A stretch of DNA of 64,000 bases, taken from Massilia sp. HP4 (GTDB taxonomy: Bacteria; Pseudomonadota; Gammaproteobacteria; Burkholderiales; Burkholderiaceae_D). The notes beneath the pieces are model-generated. The model searched no databases, had not been told where the DNA came from, and was given only the letters and a program-made list of their open reading frames with translations. How positions within the stretch are numbered: the stretch's first letter is position 1; the number at the start of each line of letters is the position of its first letter. Of the stretch, positions 47,622 through 57,508 are shown one piece after another. Both the position numbers and the translations under genes were made by a program. The DNA is taken from positions 24,082 through 88,081 of the forward strand of contig NZ_STGG01000009.1 of the NCBI RefSeq assembly GCF_005222695.1. Direction: 5' to 3'.

Positions 47622-48158
47622 CTAGGCGGCGCGGGTCGGCTGCACGGTGTGGAACAGGCGGTTGAAGTAGATCAGGCTATCGCGCTCCTCGCTCACTTCG
47701 ATCTCGTCGAGTTCGATGAACAGCACCGAATGCGAGCCGACCGCCTTGGCATCCTGGATCCGGCCCTGTAGCTTGACCAGGGCGCCGTCCAGCACCGGCT
47801 GGCTGGCCACGCCGCTGCGCCAGGCGTCCAGCCCGAAGCGCTCTTCCATCGGCAGCTTGGTCGCGCCCGAGAAATGCATGGCCAGGTCCTGGTGCTCGCC
47901 GCTGAGCACATTGATGCACAGGTGGCCGTTCTGGGTAAACACGTCGTGCATGGCGCTGCGCTGGTTCAGGCACACCAGCACCGTCGGCGGGCTGTCGGTG
48001 ACCGAACAGACGGCGCTGGCCGTGATCCCGCAGCGGCCGGCGGCGCCGTCGGTGGTGATGATGCACACGGCGGCCGGCAGGTGGGCCATGGCGTTGCGGA
48101 AGGCGAGCTGCCGTGGGCTCAAGGGGTCGGCCGGCTTGGCTGGGGTGGCATTGTTCAT
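47622..48158 (-). CDS. iacG: Flavin reductase for the indole-3-acetate monooxygenase
   Basis: 178 residues of the flavin-reductase-like fold: FRNAMAHLPAAVCIITTDG, GITASAVCSVTDSPPTVLVC, LCINVLSGEHQDLA and SVLFIELDEIEVSE. It makes reduced flavin for IacA. It is separated from iacA by 7.7 kb and inverted relative to iacF, so it has its own promoter in the gap shared with the response regulator. GGAGACAAGC precedes the ATG, the same leader as catA and the MFS gene. Confidence 0.88.
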   Translation of the reverse strand: MNNATPAKPADPLSPRQLAFRNAMAHLPAAVCIITTDGAAGRCGITASAVCSVTDSPPTVLVCLNQRSAMHDVFTQNGHLCINVLSGEHQDLAMHFSGATKLPMEERFGLDAWRSGVASQPVLDGALVKLQGRIQDAKAVGSHSVLFIELDEIEVSEERDSLIYFNRLFHTVQPTRAA

Positions 48159-48243
48159 GCTTGTCTCCTGGCTGATTATGGTGGTTACGACCAGAATACG
48201 ACAGCCCTTCCTGCCGTACAATTCGAGAGAACGACAGCCCGGC

Positions 48244-48259
48244 TAAGGAAATTACGTAG
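48244..48259 (+). promoter_or_regulatory. Candidate FixJ-type response-regulator box between iacG and the regulator gene
   Basis: TAAGGAAATTACGTAG, 14/16 identical to the box at 40559 and in the same orientation. It lies 54 bp before the response-regulator ATG and 86 bp before iacG. Confidence 0.6.
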
Positions 48260-48313
48260 TGACGCAGCGCGGACATATAAGAAAAGCACGGGAACGGTAT
48301 AGAGGAGCACGCG

Positions 48314-48967
48314 ATGGACAAGAAGGAACAGGCGGTGGTGTACATCGTCGACGACGACGAAGGGGCGCGCGCCTCGCTGGCATGGCTGCTCAATTCGGTG
48401 GGCATCGAGACCGAGGCGTTCGCCGGCGCGGCCGATTTTCTCAAGGCCTTCGACCCGCAGCGGCCGGCCTGCCTCGTGCTCGACGTGCGCATGCCCGAGA
48501 TCAGCGGCTTCCAGCTGCAGGAACGCCTGAACGCGCTGGCCAGCGAGCTGCCGGTGATCTTCGTATCGGGCCACGGCGACATCCCGATGTCGGTGCGCGC
48601 GCTGCAAAACGGTGCGGTCGACTTCTTCGAGAAGCCCTATAACTCGCAGCAGATGCTCGACCGCATCCAGGCGACCCTGAAGCAGGTCGCCGAGCGCCAG
48701 CCTGAACGCGCCAGGCGCATCTTGCTGCGCGAGCGCATGAAACTGCTCAGCCCGCGCGAGCGCGACGTCCTGGCGCTCGTACTGCGTGGCGATGTGAGCA
48801 AGGTGATCGGGCGCGAACTCAATATCAGCGCGCGCACCGTCGACGTCCATCGCGCCAGCATCAAGGAAAAGCTCGGCTGCGACAGCTCGGCCAGCCTGGT
48901 GCGCGACGTGGTGCTGGCCTTCGGTCCGCAGATCCTGCAGACGCCGGGCGACCTGCAGGGCTCGTGA
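48314..48967 (+). CDS. FixJ-family response regulator of the auxin island
   Basis: 217 residues. Receiver: YIVDDDEGARASLAWLL, phospho-aspartate in LVLDVRMPEISGF, and the lysine in FFEKPYNSQQML. The LuxR-type helix-turn-helix follows: LLSPRERDVLALVLRGDVSK, then VIGRELNISARTVDVHRASI. The kinase at 40640 is of the class that pairs with such regulators and lies in the same island, so they probably form one two-component system. GGAG precedes the ATG. A box shared with the kinase promoter lies upstream and may be its own binding site. Confidence 0.9.
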   Translation: MDKKEQAVVYIVDDDEGARASLAWLLNSVGIETEAFAGAADFLKAFDPQRPACLVLDVRMPEISGFQLQERLNALASELPVIFVSGHGDIPMSVRALQNGAVDFFEKPYNSQQMLDRIQATLKQVAERQPERARRILLRERMKLLSPRERDVLALVLRGDVSKVIGRELNISARTVDVHRASIKEKLGCDSSASLVRDVVLAFGPQILQTPGDLQGS

Positions 48968-48980
48968 ACCGTCGGGCGCG

Positions 48981-50179
<1,199 letters not shown>

Positions 50180-50183
<4 letters not shown>

Positions 50184-50839
50184 GTCTGGTCTCCTTCGGG
50201 GGACAGCGGCAGCAAGGGCGCCGCGGTGACGGCCTGCAGCTCGGCCAGGGTCAGGCCGGGCGCCATCTCGCGCACGCGCAGGCCCTCGGGCGTGACGTCG
50301 ATCACGGCCAGGTCAGTATAGATGCGGCTGACGCAGCCCACGCCGGTCAGCGGATAGCTGCACTCGGCGACGATCTTGCTTTCGCCCGTCTTGGTCTGGT
50401 GCTCCATCATGACGAACACCTGCCTGGCGCCGATCGCCAGGTCCATCGCGCCGCCCACGGCGGGAATGGCGTCCGGCGCGCCGGTATGCCAGTTGGCCAG
50501 GTCGCCGTTGCCGGCCACCTGGAAGGCGCCCAGCACGCAGATGTCGAGGTGCCCGCCGCGCATCATGCCGAACGAATCGGCATGGTGGAAATAGGCCCCG
50601 CCGGTGAGCAGGGTCACCGGCTGCTTGCCGGCGTTGATCAGGTCTTCGTCTTCTTCTCCCGGCGCCGGGGCCGGGCCCATGCCCAGCAGGCCGTTCTCGC
50701 TATGCAAGAAGACCTCGCGCTCGGGCGGCAGGTAATTGGCGACCTTGGTCGGCAGGCCGATGCCGAGGTTCACATAGGCGCCTTCGGGGATGTCGCGCGC
50801 GACGCGCTCGGCCATCTGTTCGCGGCTGTAACGGTTCAT
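50180..50839 (-). CDS. pcaJ: 3-oxoadipate CoA-transferase, subunit B
   Basis: 219 residues, CoA-transferase beta subunit. The catalytic glutamate is in [32 protein letters not shown] and [18 protein letters not shown] are family segments. With subunit A it transfers CoA from succinyl-CoA to 3-oxoadipate. AGGAGG precedes the ATG. It overlaps both neighbours by four bases, so pcaI-pcaJ-pcaF is a coupled operon. Sequence alone cannot separate 3-oxoadipate from other 3-oxoacids; context does. Confidence 0.92.
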
Positions 50840-51501
50840 GCTGCCTCCTTGACGACACGTTGGACGAAGATGCCGGGGGTGACGATGGTTTCCGGGTCGA
50901 GAGCGCCCAGTTCCACGATCTGCGCCACCTGGGCGATGGCCACCCTGGCGGCGGTCGCCATGATCGGGCCGAAGTTGCGCGCCGTCTTGCGATACACGAG
51001 ATTGCCCCAGCGGTCGCCTTTCAATGCCTTGACCAGGGCGAAGTCGGCCGCGAGCGGCGTCTCGAACACATAGCCGCGGCCGTCGATGATGCGGGTCTCC
51101 TTGCCCTCGGCCAGCAGGGTGCCGTAGCCGGTCGGGGTGAAGAAGCCGCCGATGCCGGCTCCGGCGGCGCGGATGCGCTCGGCCAGGTTGCCTTGCGGGG
51201 TCAGTTCCAGCTCGATCCCGCCGGCGCGGTACAGGGCGTCGAAATGGTGCGAATCGGCCTGGCGCGGGAACGAGCAGACGATCTTGCGCACCCGTTTCGC
51301 CTTGATCAGCGCGGCCAGGCCGGTCTCGCCGTTGCCGGCATTGTTGTTGACGATGGTCAGTTCGCGCGCGCCTTGCGCCAGCAGGGCGTCGATCAGGGCG
51401 GAGGGCATGCCGGCGTTGCCAAAGCCGCCGATCATGATGGTGGCGCCATCCGGGATGTCGGCCACCGCGCGTTCGAGCGTGTCGCAGGTTTTATCGATCA
51501 T
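50836..51501 (-). CDS. pcaI: 3-oxoadipate CoA-transferase, subunit A
   Basis: 221 residues, CoA-transferase alpha subunit: TIMIGGFGNAGMPSALIDAL, LTIVNNNAGNGETGLAALI, GGFFTPTGYGTLLAEGKETR and NFGPIMATAARVAIAQV. Start at 51501 because longer readings run into the promoter and across pcaR. First gene of the pcaIJF operon; the intergenic region to the divergent pcaR holds PcaR-type operators. Confidence 0.93.
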   Translation of the reverse strand: MIDKTCDTLERAVADIPDGATIMIGGFGNAGMPSALIDALLAQGARELTIVNNNAGNGETGLAALIKAKRVRKIVCSFPRQADSHHFDALYRAGGIELELTPQGNLAERIRAAGAGIGGFFTPTGYGTLLAEGKETRIIDGRGYVFETPLAADFALVKALKGDRWGNLVYRKTARNFGPIMATAARVAIAQVAQIVELGALDPETIVTPGIFVQRVVKEAA

Positions 51502-51527
51502 GTGCTTGTCTCGTCTTGGATGAATTT

Positions 51528-51561
51528 GTGCGATTATCGAACAAATGCTCGTTAATCGAAC
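51528..51561. promoter_or_regulatory. PcaR operator pair between pcaI and pcaR
   Basis: On the minus strand 51542-51528 reads GTTCGATAATCGCAC, identical to the Pseudomonas putida PcaR site as I recall it. A second copy (51561-51547, GTTCGATTAACGAGC) matches at 11 of 15 positions and starts 19 bp away. Both lie upstream of pcaI in the divergent gap. Confidence 0.85.
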
Positions 51562-51639
51562 ATCAGTGTATGCCCGCGATCGGCGCCGGGTCAAGCCGAA
51601 ATTCGTTTGGGGTAGCGCGGCGTCGATTACAATTCCGCC

Positions 51640-52449
51640 ATGTCCACACCTGCCACCTCTTCCGTTCCCAGCGCCGCCGAGGAGATCGACGCCCTCGCCG
51701 ATCCCGATTTCATGACCTCGCTGGCGCGCGGGCTGGTGGTCCTGCGCGCCTTCTCCGATGTGCCGGGGCCGCAGACCATCGCCCAGCTCAGCCAGCGGAC
51801 CGGCATCCCGCGCGCGGCGGTGCGGCGCTGCCTGCACACCTTGCGCCAGCTCGGCTACGTCGATGCGGAACTGAACAACTTCAGCCTGCAGCCCAAGGTG
51901 CTGGCCCTCGGCTACGCTTACCTGTCGTCGACGCCGCTGACGACGTCGGCCCAGCCCTGCCTCGATGGCCTGAGCCGCCAGCTGGGCGAATCGAGTTCGC
52001 TGGCGGTGCTGGAAGACGACCAGGTGCTGTACGTGGCGCGCGCCTCGGCGTCGCGAGTGATGTCGGTGTCGCTCGGGACGGGCAGCCGCCTGCCGGCCTA
52101 TTGCACGTCTTTGGGAAGGGTATTGCTGGCGCATCTGCCGCAGGACGAGCTGGAGGCCTATCTGGGACGGACCGAACTCGCGCCACGCACGGAGCACACG
52201 ATCGTCGAGCGCAACGCGCTGCGCGCCGTGCTGGCCCAGGTACGCGAGCAGGGCTATGCGATCAATAACGAGGAACTGGAACTCGGCCTGCGCTCGATCG
52301 CGGTGCCGGTGCGCGGCGCAGCGGGCCGCGTGGTGGCGGCCCTGAACGTCGGCGCCCAGGCGACGCGGGTGTCACCCGAGCGGATGGTGGCCGATTTCCT
52401 GCCGGTGCTGCGTCACAGCGCGCAGGAATTATCGATGCTGGTGGGCTGA
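51640..52449 (+). CDS. pcaR: IclR-family activator of 3-oxoadipate genes
   Basis: 269 residues. The helix-turn-helix lies at TIAQLSQRTGIPRAAVRRCL and the C-terminal IclR effector domain has VLYVARASASRVMSVSLGTG, LPAYCTSLGRVLLA and GYAINNEELELGLRSIAVPV. PcaR-type regulators bind 3-oxoadipate and activate pca operons. Divergent from pcaIJF with the matching operator between. Its 3' end overlaps the convergent phospholipase-like gene by 37 bases. Confidence 0.92.
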   Translation: MSTPATSSVPSAAEEIDALADPDFMTSLARGLVVLRAFSDVPGPQTIAQLSQRTGIPRAAVRRCLHTLRQLGYVDAELNNFSLQPKVLALGYAYLSSTPLTTSAQPCLDGLSRQLGESSSLAVLEDDQVLYVARASASRVMSVSLGTGSRLPAYCTSLGRVLLAHLPQDELEAYLGRTELAPRTEHTIVERNALRAVLAQVREQGYAINNEELELGLRSIAVPVRGAAGRVVAALNVGAQATRVSPERMVADFLPVLRHSAQELSMLVG

Positions 52450-53654
52450 GCGCCCGTCCCGCCTTTCTCACGGGCGGCCCCGGACAGGTGCGGCCGGCAG
52501 CGCGCGCTGCCCCCACCTGGCAACCGCACCACATAATCGGTGCCGTAGTCATTGCCCTCCATCTCGAAATCGGTCGACACGATCTGCGCTCCGCTGGCGA
52601 AGGCCGCGTCCGCGCGTTCATGGCTGTTCACCTTGGCCTCGTGGGTCTCGATGTCGGAGCGGGTACGCACCAGGTAACCTTCGCCCACATACCGGCGAAT
52701 CTCGGCGCCGCGCACCAGCGCGTTATCGAACATCAGGAAGGCCGCGTGCTCCTCGCCGGGCTGGGCGCGCAGGAAGGCCGCGCGGCCGCGCAGCGAAGGA
52801 TGGCCTTCCAGGTAGCCGGCGGAGCCGGCCGGGCCATTGGCCGTGATCATCAGGAACAGCACCTTGCCGCGCGCCTCTGCCAGGGTCGGCCAGTTGCCGG
52901 CGCGGACCGCCTCGTTCAGCGTGGCGTGATTGCCACGCACGTCGTCCGGCGTGATGATGCGCTCGCGGCCCATCGCCTCCACCAGTTCGCGGTCGAGCGC
53001 GTCGAACAGCGCCGGCGTGAACGGTACGGTCGGCGTGGCGTCGGGCAGGATCGGCATGTGCTGGTTCTTGGCCTCGACCAGCAGGAACAGGGGCACATGA
53101 CCTGGATGGGCCTCGGACCAGGCGCGCACCTGCCCCAGGCAGAGGCGTAGGGTCGGGCAGCTGCTGCGAAAGTCGATGTCGGGCATGTGCAGCACCTTGA
53201 AGCCCGGCTCGTCCATATCGGTGACGTCGTGCGGCAGCAGGCTGGCGGCGCCCTGGGCGCGCAACAGCCGGTAGCCGGCCGGATCCAGGAACCTGCCGCC
53301 ATCGGGATCAGGATTGACATCCAGCTCGAGGCTGCGCACGCCCAGGTCGAGCTGGGCCGCCAGCGAAGGATAGGCATAGCGCAGCATCTCCGACGGCCGC
53401 ATGGCGTTCGGATGCTCCTCCTCGAACAGCGCCCGCGCAGCCGGCGGCATGCGCCCGACCAGCCTCCCGAGCGAGTCGCCTAGCCGCTCCTCGAACAGCG
53501 CCGCCATGCGTGGGTCGAGCCCTTCCGAATAACTGTTATGGGTGCCGAGCACCTGCAGCTCGTTGATGCGCAGGCCGGGCGGCAGATGGGGTGCATCGGC
53601 GGCCATCGCGCAGGTGCAGGCCAGCGCTGCGGCCAGTATCAGGATCTGTTTCAT
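52413..53654 (-). CDS. Secreted Ca-dependent phosphatidylinositol phospholipase C-like protein
   Basis: 413 residues. A signal peptide (MKQILILAAALACTCAMA) leads to a PI-PLC TIM-barrel with the first catalytic histidine in VLGTHNSYSEG, LDLGVRSLELDVNPD and a second histidine region in FKVLHMPDIDF. Family members cleave phosphoinositides or related phosphodiesters; bacterial homologues are little studied. Both genes downstream and upstream are unrelated in function. Its C-terminal tail (TGAQPTSIDNSCAL) is encoded in the 37-base overlap with pcaR. Confidence 0.8.
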   Translation of the reverse strand: MKQILILAAALACTCAMAADAPHLPPGLRINELQVLGTHNSYSEGLDPRMAALFEERLGDSLGRLVGRMPPAARALFEEEHPNAMRPSEMLRYAYPSLAAQLDLGVRSLELDVNPDPDGGRFLDPAGYRLLRAQGAASLLPHDVTDMDEPGFKVLHMPDIDFRSSCPTLRLCLGQVRAWSEAHPGHVPLFLLVEAKNQHMPILPDATPTVPFTPALFDALDRELVEAMGRERIITPDDVRGNHATLNEAVRAGNWPTLAEARGKVLFLMITANGPAGSAGYLEGHPSLRGRAAFLRAQPGEEHAAFLMFDNALVRGAEIRRYVGEGYLVRTRSDIETHEAKVNSHERADAAFASGAQIVSTDFEMEGNDYGTDYVVRLPGGGSARCRPHLSGAAREKGGTGAQPTSIDNSCAL

Positions 53655-53663
53655 GTCCCGGCC

Positions 53664-55934
53664 TCAGAAGTGGTATTTGGCGAAGGCGCCCAGCGTGCGG
53701 TAGGCATTCGGCGTCGTGTAGTGCAGCAGGCCCAATGGGCCGTACTGCTGGTAGCCGGTCGAGAAGTAGCGGTTGAACAGATTGCGCGCATACAGGCCGT
53801 ATTCGAAGGCGCCCTCTCCCGGCGACAGGGTCACGCGCGCATTGACCAGCGCATAGCCGGGCACCCGCGAATAGGCCGGCTGGCCGACGATGGTCCACAA
53901 CTTGCTGCGCACCGCCATGTCCAGGTGCGCCCGCAGCTGCGTGTTCGCGCCCACCACGGCCTGGTAGTCCACGCCGAAGGTGCCGGACCAGCGCGGCGCA
54001 TTGGTCAGGCGGCTGCCGGTGTAGTCTGTCCGGGCGTCGTACACATAGTCGGTGTATTTGCCGTTGGTGTAGTTGAGCGCCGCGTTCAGCGTCAGCGCCG
54101 GCATGGCGCGCCAGGTGGCGCCCAGTTCCGCGCCCGTGCTGCGCAAGCCGCCCGCATTGCCGATCACTGCCTGCAGGGTCGGGCTGCCGGGGATCGAGGT
54201 CACCACCGTGGTCTGGAAATCGGTGAATCTTTGCGCGAACACATTGGCATTCAGGCGCAGCGTGCGCCCCATCAGCTCGGACTTGACGCCCAGCTCGAGG
54301 CTCTTGACCGTCTCGTCGCGGTAGGGATTGTATTTATTGCCCACGAAGGCGATACCGGCTGGCTTGTAGCCGGTGGTGTAGCTGGCGTACAGCATCGTGT
54401 CCTTCGACAGCCGGTACTGCGGCGCGATCCGGTACGAGAAATCGTTGCCCTCCACCGTACCGTCCTGGTACAGCGGCGGCGGGGCGGTACCGACGAAGGT
54501 ATTGTCCACGCCGGTGATCGGCCGGCTCGCGATCGTGACGTAGTCGAGCGACTGGCTGTTGCGGTCGCGCGTATAGCGCGCGCCGACCGACACGCTGGCC
54601 TGCGGCGTCAGGTTGAACTTCATCTGGCCGAAGGCAGCGGCGGTCTCGTTGCGCGCATCGAACAGCGAGGCATTGCCTTCCCTGCCGATGGCGCCGGTGA
54701 CCGCGTACAGCTGGGTCAGGGGAACGCCGGCCGGCGACAGCAGCGGCGCGCCCAGCGTGGCCCACTGCAACTGGGTCTGCTCGGCGTCGAGCCTGTTATA
54801 GAACAGGCCGGCCACGTACTCGACGAAGCCGCCCGGGGCCGAGGCCAGGCGAATCTCCTGGCTGTACTTCGACGTCTCCAGCTGGCCCTTGTTGTACGGG
54901 ACGTAGGCATAGATGTGGTGCGGGACCAGGTTGGCCGGCGTATCGTTGTCGTAGGTGGAGCCGCGGTAGGCGGTGATCGAGATCAGGCTGGCGTCGCCCA
55001 GCTGGTAGCGCACGCGCAGCGACGTGCCCCACTCCCCGGTGGTCAGCTCGCCGAACGAGGCGTCGGCATTATTGGCGTTGCGCGGGCCCGGCGCGACCCC
55101 TGCCGCGAGCTGGGCGGCGGTCACCTGGTCCGGCGCCCCAGAGACGGATGTACGAATATTGCTGTCCCAATGCCGCTGGTAGTCATTGGACAGGATGATC
55201 TCCAGTTCGCGGCTCGGCTGGAACAGGGCGCGGGCGCGGTAGCCGTGCTCCTTGACCTCGCCCAGCTCGCGTCCCAGCGTGGTGTAGGTGCCATAGCCGC
55301 CCTGGCCCTGGTCGAAGGCCGAGACGCGCAGCGCGCCGCGCGCGCCCAGCGGTACATTCACGGTGGCGCTGTACTGGTGGTCGCGGCGCTGGCCGTAGCT
55401 GGCCCCGGCATCCACCGAGAGTACGCCCAGCTCGGGCCTGGCCGTGGTCACCGACATCACGCCCGAGGTGGCGTTCTTGCCGAACAGCGTGCCCTGGGGC
55501 CCCATCAGCACATCGACCCGCCCGATGTCGACCAGGCCGATCAGGCCGTTGGCGCGCTGGGCATCCATCACCACGTCGTCCACCACCACGCTGACCGACT
55601 TCGCGTTCGAGAAGTCGAACGACTGGCTGCCGACGCCGCGGATCTGGAAGGCTGCGCCCTGGGTCGGATCGTATTGCAGGCCCGGCACCAGGTATTGCAG
55701 GTCGGTGACCGACTGGTAACCGGCATCTTCGAGCGCCTTGCCGCTGACCGCGGTGACGGCGATCGGCACCGCCTGCAGGTTTTCGCTGCGCCGCTGCGCG
55801 GTCACGATGACGGCCGGCAGCTCGGCCTGCTGGCTGGCCGCAGGCGTGTCGGGCGCAAAGGCCCAGGCCGCGTTGCAGGCAGCCGCGCAGGCGGCCAGGG
55901 TGAGGGCCGCGCTGCGGCTGGAACGAGTACACAT
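53664..55934 (-). CDS. TonB-dependent outer-membrane receptor
   Basis: 756 residues. A signal peptide leads to a TonB-box-like LPAVIVTAQRRSENLQAVPI, a plug with FQIRGVGSQSFDF, VDVLMGPQGTLFGKNATSGV, and a long barrel ending in phenylalanine (LGAFAKYHF). The TAQRRSENLQ...VPIAV opening is that of receptors often used for organic substrates as well as iron complexes. Cargo unknown; no Fur box is visible. The ATG at 55934 has GGGGAA upstream. It lies ten bases upstream of the phospholipase-like gene on the same strand, so the two may be co-expressed. Confidence 0.88.
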   Translation of the reverse strand: MCTRSSRSAALTLAACAAACNAAWAFAPDTPAASQQAELPAVIVTAQRRSENLQAVPIAVTAVSGKALEDAGYQSVTDLQYLVPGLQYDPTQGAAFQIRGVGSQSFDFSNAKSVSVVVDDVVMDAQRANGLIGLVDIGRVDVLMGPQGTLFGKNATSGVMSVTTARPELGVLSVDAGASYGQRRDHQYSATVNVPLGARGALRVSAFDQGQGGYGTYTTLGRELGEVKEHGYRARALFQPSRELEIILSNDYQRHWDSNIRTSVSGAPDQVTAAQLAAGVAPGPRNANNADASFGELTTGEWGTSLRVRYQLGDASLISITAYRGSTYDNDTPANLVPHHIYAYVPYNKGQLETSKYSQEIRLASAPGGFVEYVAGLFYNRLDAEQTQLQWATLGAPLLSPAGVPLTQLYAVTGAIGREGNASLFDARNETAAAFGQMKFNLTPQASVSVGARYTRDRNSQSLDYVTIASRPITGVDNTFVGTAPPPLYQDGTVEGNDFSYRIAPQYRLSKDTMLYASYTTGYKPAGIAFVGNKYNPYRDETVKSLELGVKSELMGRTLRLNANVFAQRFTDFQTTVVTSIPGSPTLQAVIGNAGGLRSTGAELGATWRAMPALTLNAALNYTNGKYTDYVYDARTDYTGSRLTNAPRWSGTFGVDYQAVVGANTQLRAHLDMAVRSKLWTIVGQPAYSRVPGYALVNARVTLSPGEGAFEYGLYARNLFNRYFSTGYQQYGPLGLLHYTTPNAYRTLGAFAKYHF

Positions 55935-56009
55935 GCTTTTCCCCAAGGGTGTGAAAGCCGTGACTGTAGCAGCCCTGTATGACGTTAAAATTACAGATGT
56001 ACGAACAAT

Positions 56010-57296
56010 CTATGTCGCAGGATGGCGCCCCGGAGACGCTTGGTCGAACGACGATCCGGTGCGCAGATAAGCCAGCATCGCGCCATGGGCACGTGCGTAA
56101 TCGCCCCTGGCGCCGTTCGGCAGCGTATGCGTGAAGCCGATCAGCCCGATCGACGCGACCTGGGCCGCCAGCAGGTCCAGCCCGGGCAACGGCGGCGTCT
56201 CGCGCTGCAGGAGCTTGAGCAGGTTGATGCCGCGGCAACGGCGCATATCGGCAGCGCCCGGCACCAGCCGGGGCATGCGGGCGGCAGCGAGCGCCAGCGC
56301 GAAGGTGGCGCGGCCCACGTCCAGGCCGCCCTCACCGGTGCGCAGCCGCGCCAGGGTCCGAGGCGGCTCCGCAGCATCTTCGCCGCCGCCGACCGCTTGC
56401 ATGACATTGGAGATGATGTATTCGAGGCCCGCCACCACCAGGTCGTGCTGGGTCGGAAAGCGGTAGCTCAGCGTGGTATGCGGCACGCCGGCCGCGGCCG
56501 CGATCGCGCGGTGGGTCAAGGCGCTGACGCCACGCTCGACCAGCGCCAGGGCGCTGGCCTGCGCCGCCCGGCCTGGCCAGTCGGCGGCGATCTGCGCGCC
56601 GTGGCTGACGGCGATCTCGCCGTCCTGGTAGTCGAGCCCCTCGAACAGCGCGGCGAACAGGGAGGCCTCGCCCGATCCCGTCCGTGCGGCGCCAAACAGG
56701 CGCCGCAGGCACAGGCGCCGCAGCATGCGGTAGGACGGCAGGTGATGCAGGCAGATGCTGTAGGCCAACTCGTCGATGAAATAGCCGCCCAGCCAGCCGC
56801 TGTCCGCGACCTCCGGCAGCATGCTCGCCTGGCGGCCCAGGCCGGCCCAGAAACCCATGCGCGCGTCACGCCACGGCGCGAAGACGGCGCGCAGCTCGTC
56901 GTCCCAGCTGCTCGCCTGCAGCGCTTCGAGGAACAGCAGCGAGCGCGAACGCTCGGCCACGGCCAGCTGTTCGAGGATCGTGTCGCCCAGGTCGGCGGCG
57001 GTCGCCGCATCGAGCGGCCCCAGCCTGGCGAGCATGGCGTGCCAGCCGCCGAACAGGTGTTCTTCAGCGGCCAGGGCCGCGGCGCAGATGGCGGCCACCA
57101 CGTCCGCTCGCGTGCCGTAATGGTTGCTCAGGACCGTGACCGAGACCTCGAGGCTTTCCGCCAGCGGCCGCAAGGTCAGCGCGGCCCAGCCTCCATCGGC
57201 GACGATGCGGCAGGCGGCGTTGAGTAACTGCCGGGGTTCCGGCGCTTTGGGGCGCGTCCTGGGACGCGGTTTGGCTGTAGCGGTCGTCAATTCCAT
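56010..57296 (-). CDS. Double TetR-type regulator (two fused TetR units)
   Basis: 428 residues from the ATG at 57296. It holds two TetR-like DNA-binding regions: LTLRPLAESLEVSVTVLSNH near residue 45 and ALTHRAIAAAAGVPHTTLSY near residue 260, each followed by a helical ligand-type domain. A normal TetR protein is about 200 residues, so this is a tandem fusion. The first helix-turn-helix is less typical (SVTVLSNHYGTR), the second closer to consensus. No target is evident; it lies next to the TonB-dependent receptor. An in-frame ATG at 57341 is an alternative start. Confidence 0.8.
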   Translation of the reverse strand: MELTTATAKPRPRTRPKAPEPRQLLNAACRIVADGGWAALTLRPLAESLEVSVTVLSNHYGTRADVVAAICAAALAAEEHLFGGWHAMLARLGPLDAATAADLGDTILEQLAVAERSRSLLFLEALQASSWDDELRAVFAPWRDARMGFWAGLGRQASMLPEVADSGWLGGYFIDELAYSICLHHLPSYRMLRRLCLRRLFGAARTGSGEASLFAALFEGLDYQDGEIAVSHGAQIAADWPGRAAQASALALVERGVSALTHRAIAAAAGVPHTTLSYRFPTQHDLVVAGLEYIISNVMQAVGGGEDAAEPPRTLARLRTGEGGLDVGRATFALALAAARMPRLVPGAADMRRCRGINLLKLLQRETPPLPGLDLLAAQVASIGLIGFTHTLPNGARGDYARAHGAMLAYLRTGSSFDQASPGRHPAT

Positions 57297-57508
57297 TCCC
57301 GGGTCGTGGCCGCCATGCCGGCGCGGAGCGGCCGACATGGCATGAGCGGTCGGCACGCATCGTAGCATGAGGCAGGGCCAGCGGCGAGGCAGGCGGCAGC
57401 CCCATGGTAGCGGCCCGAAGCATCCCCAAGCCGCGCATGCGTTACACTGTCGCCCCCGTCCCTGCTGGCAGCGGCGGGCGTGCGTAACCGTCAAACCAGA
57501 TAAACCAC

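Noticed and set aside
50836..52197. Long N-terminal extension of pcaI across pcaR
   Set aside because: The extension would read antisense through pcaR and over its operator. The normal start at 51501 has the family's N-terminus.
53538..55982. An 814-codon plus-strand open frame
   Set aside because: Antisense to the TonB-dependent receptor, with no recognisable domain.
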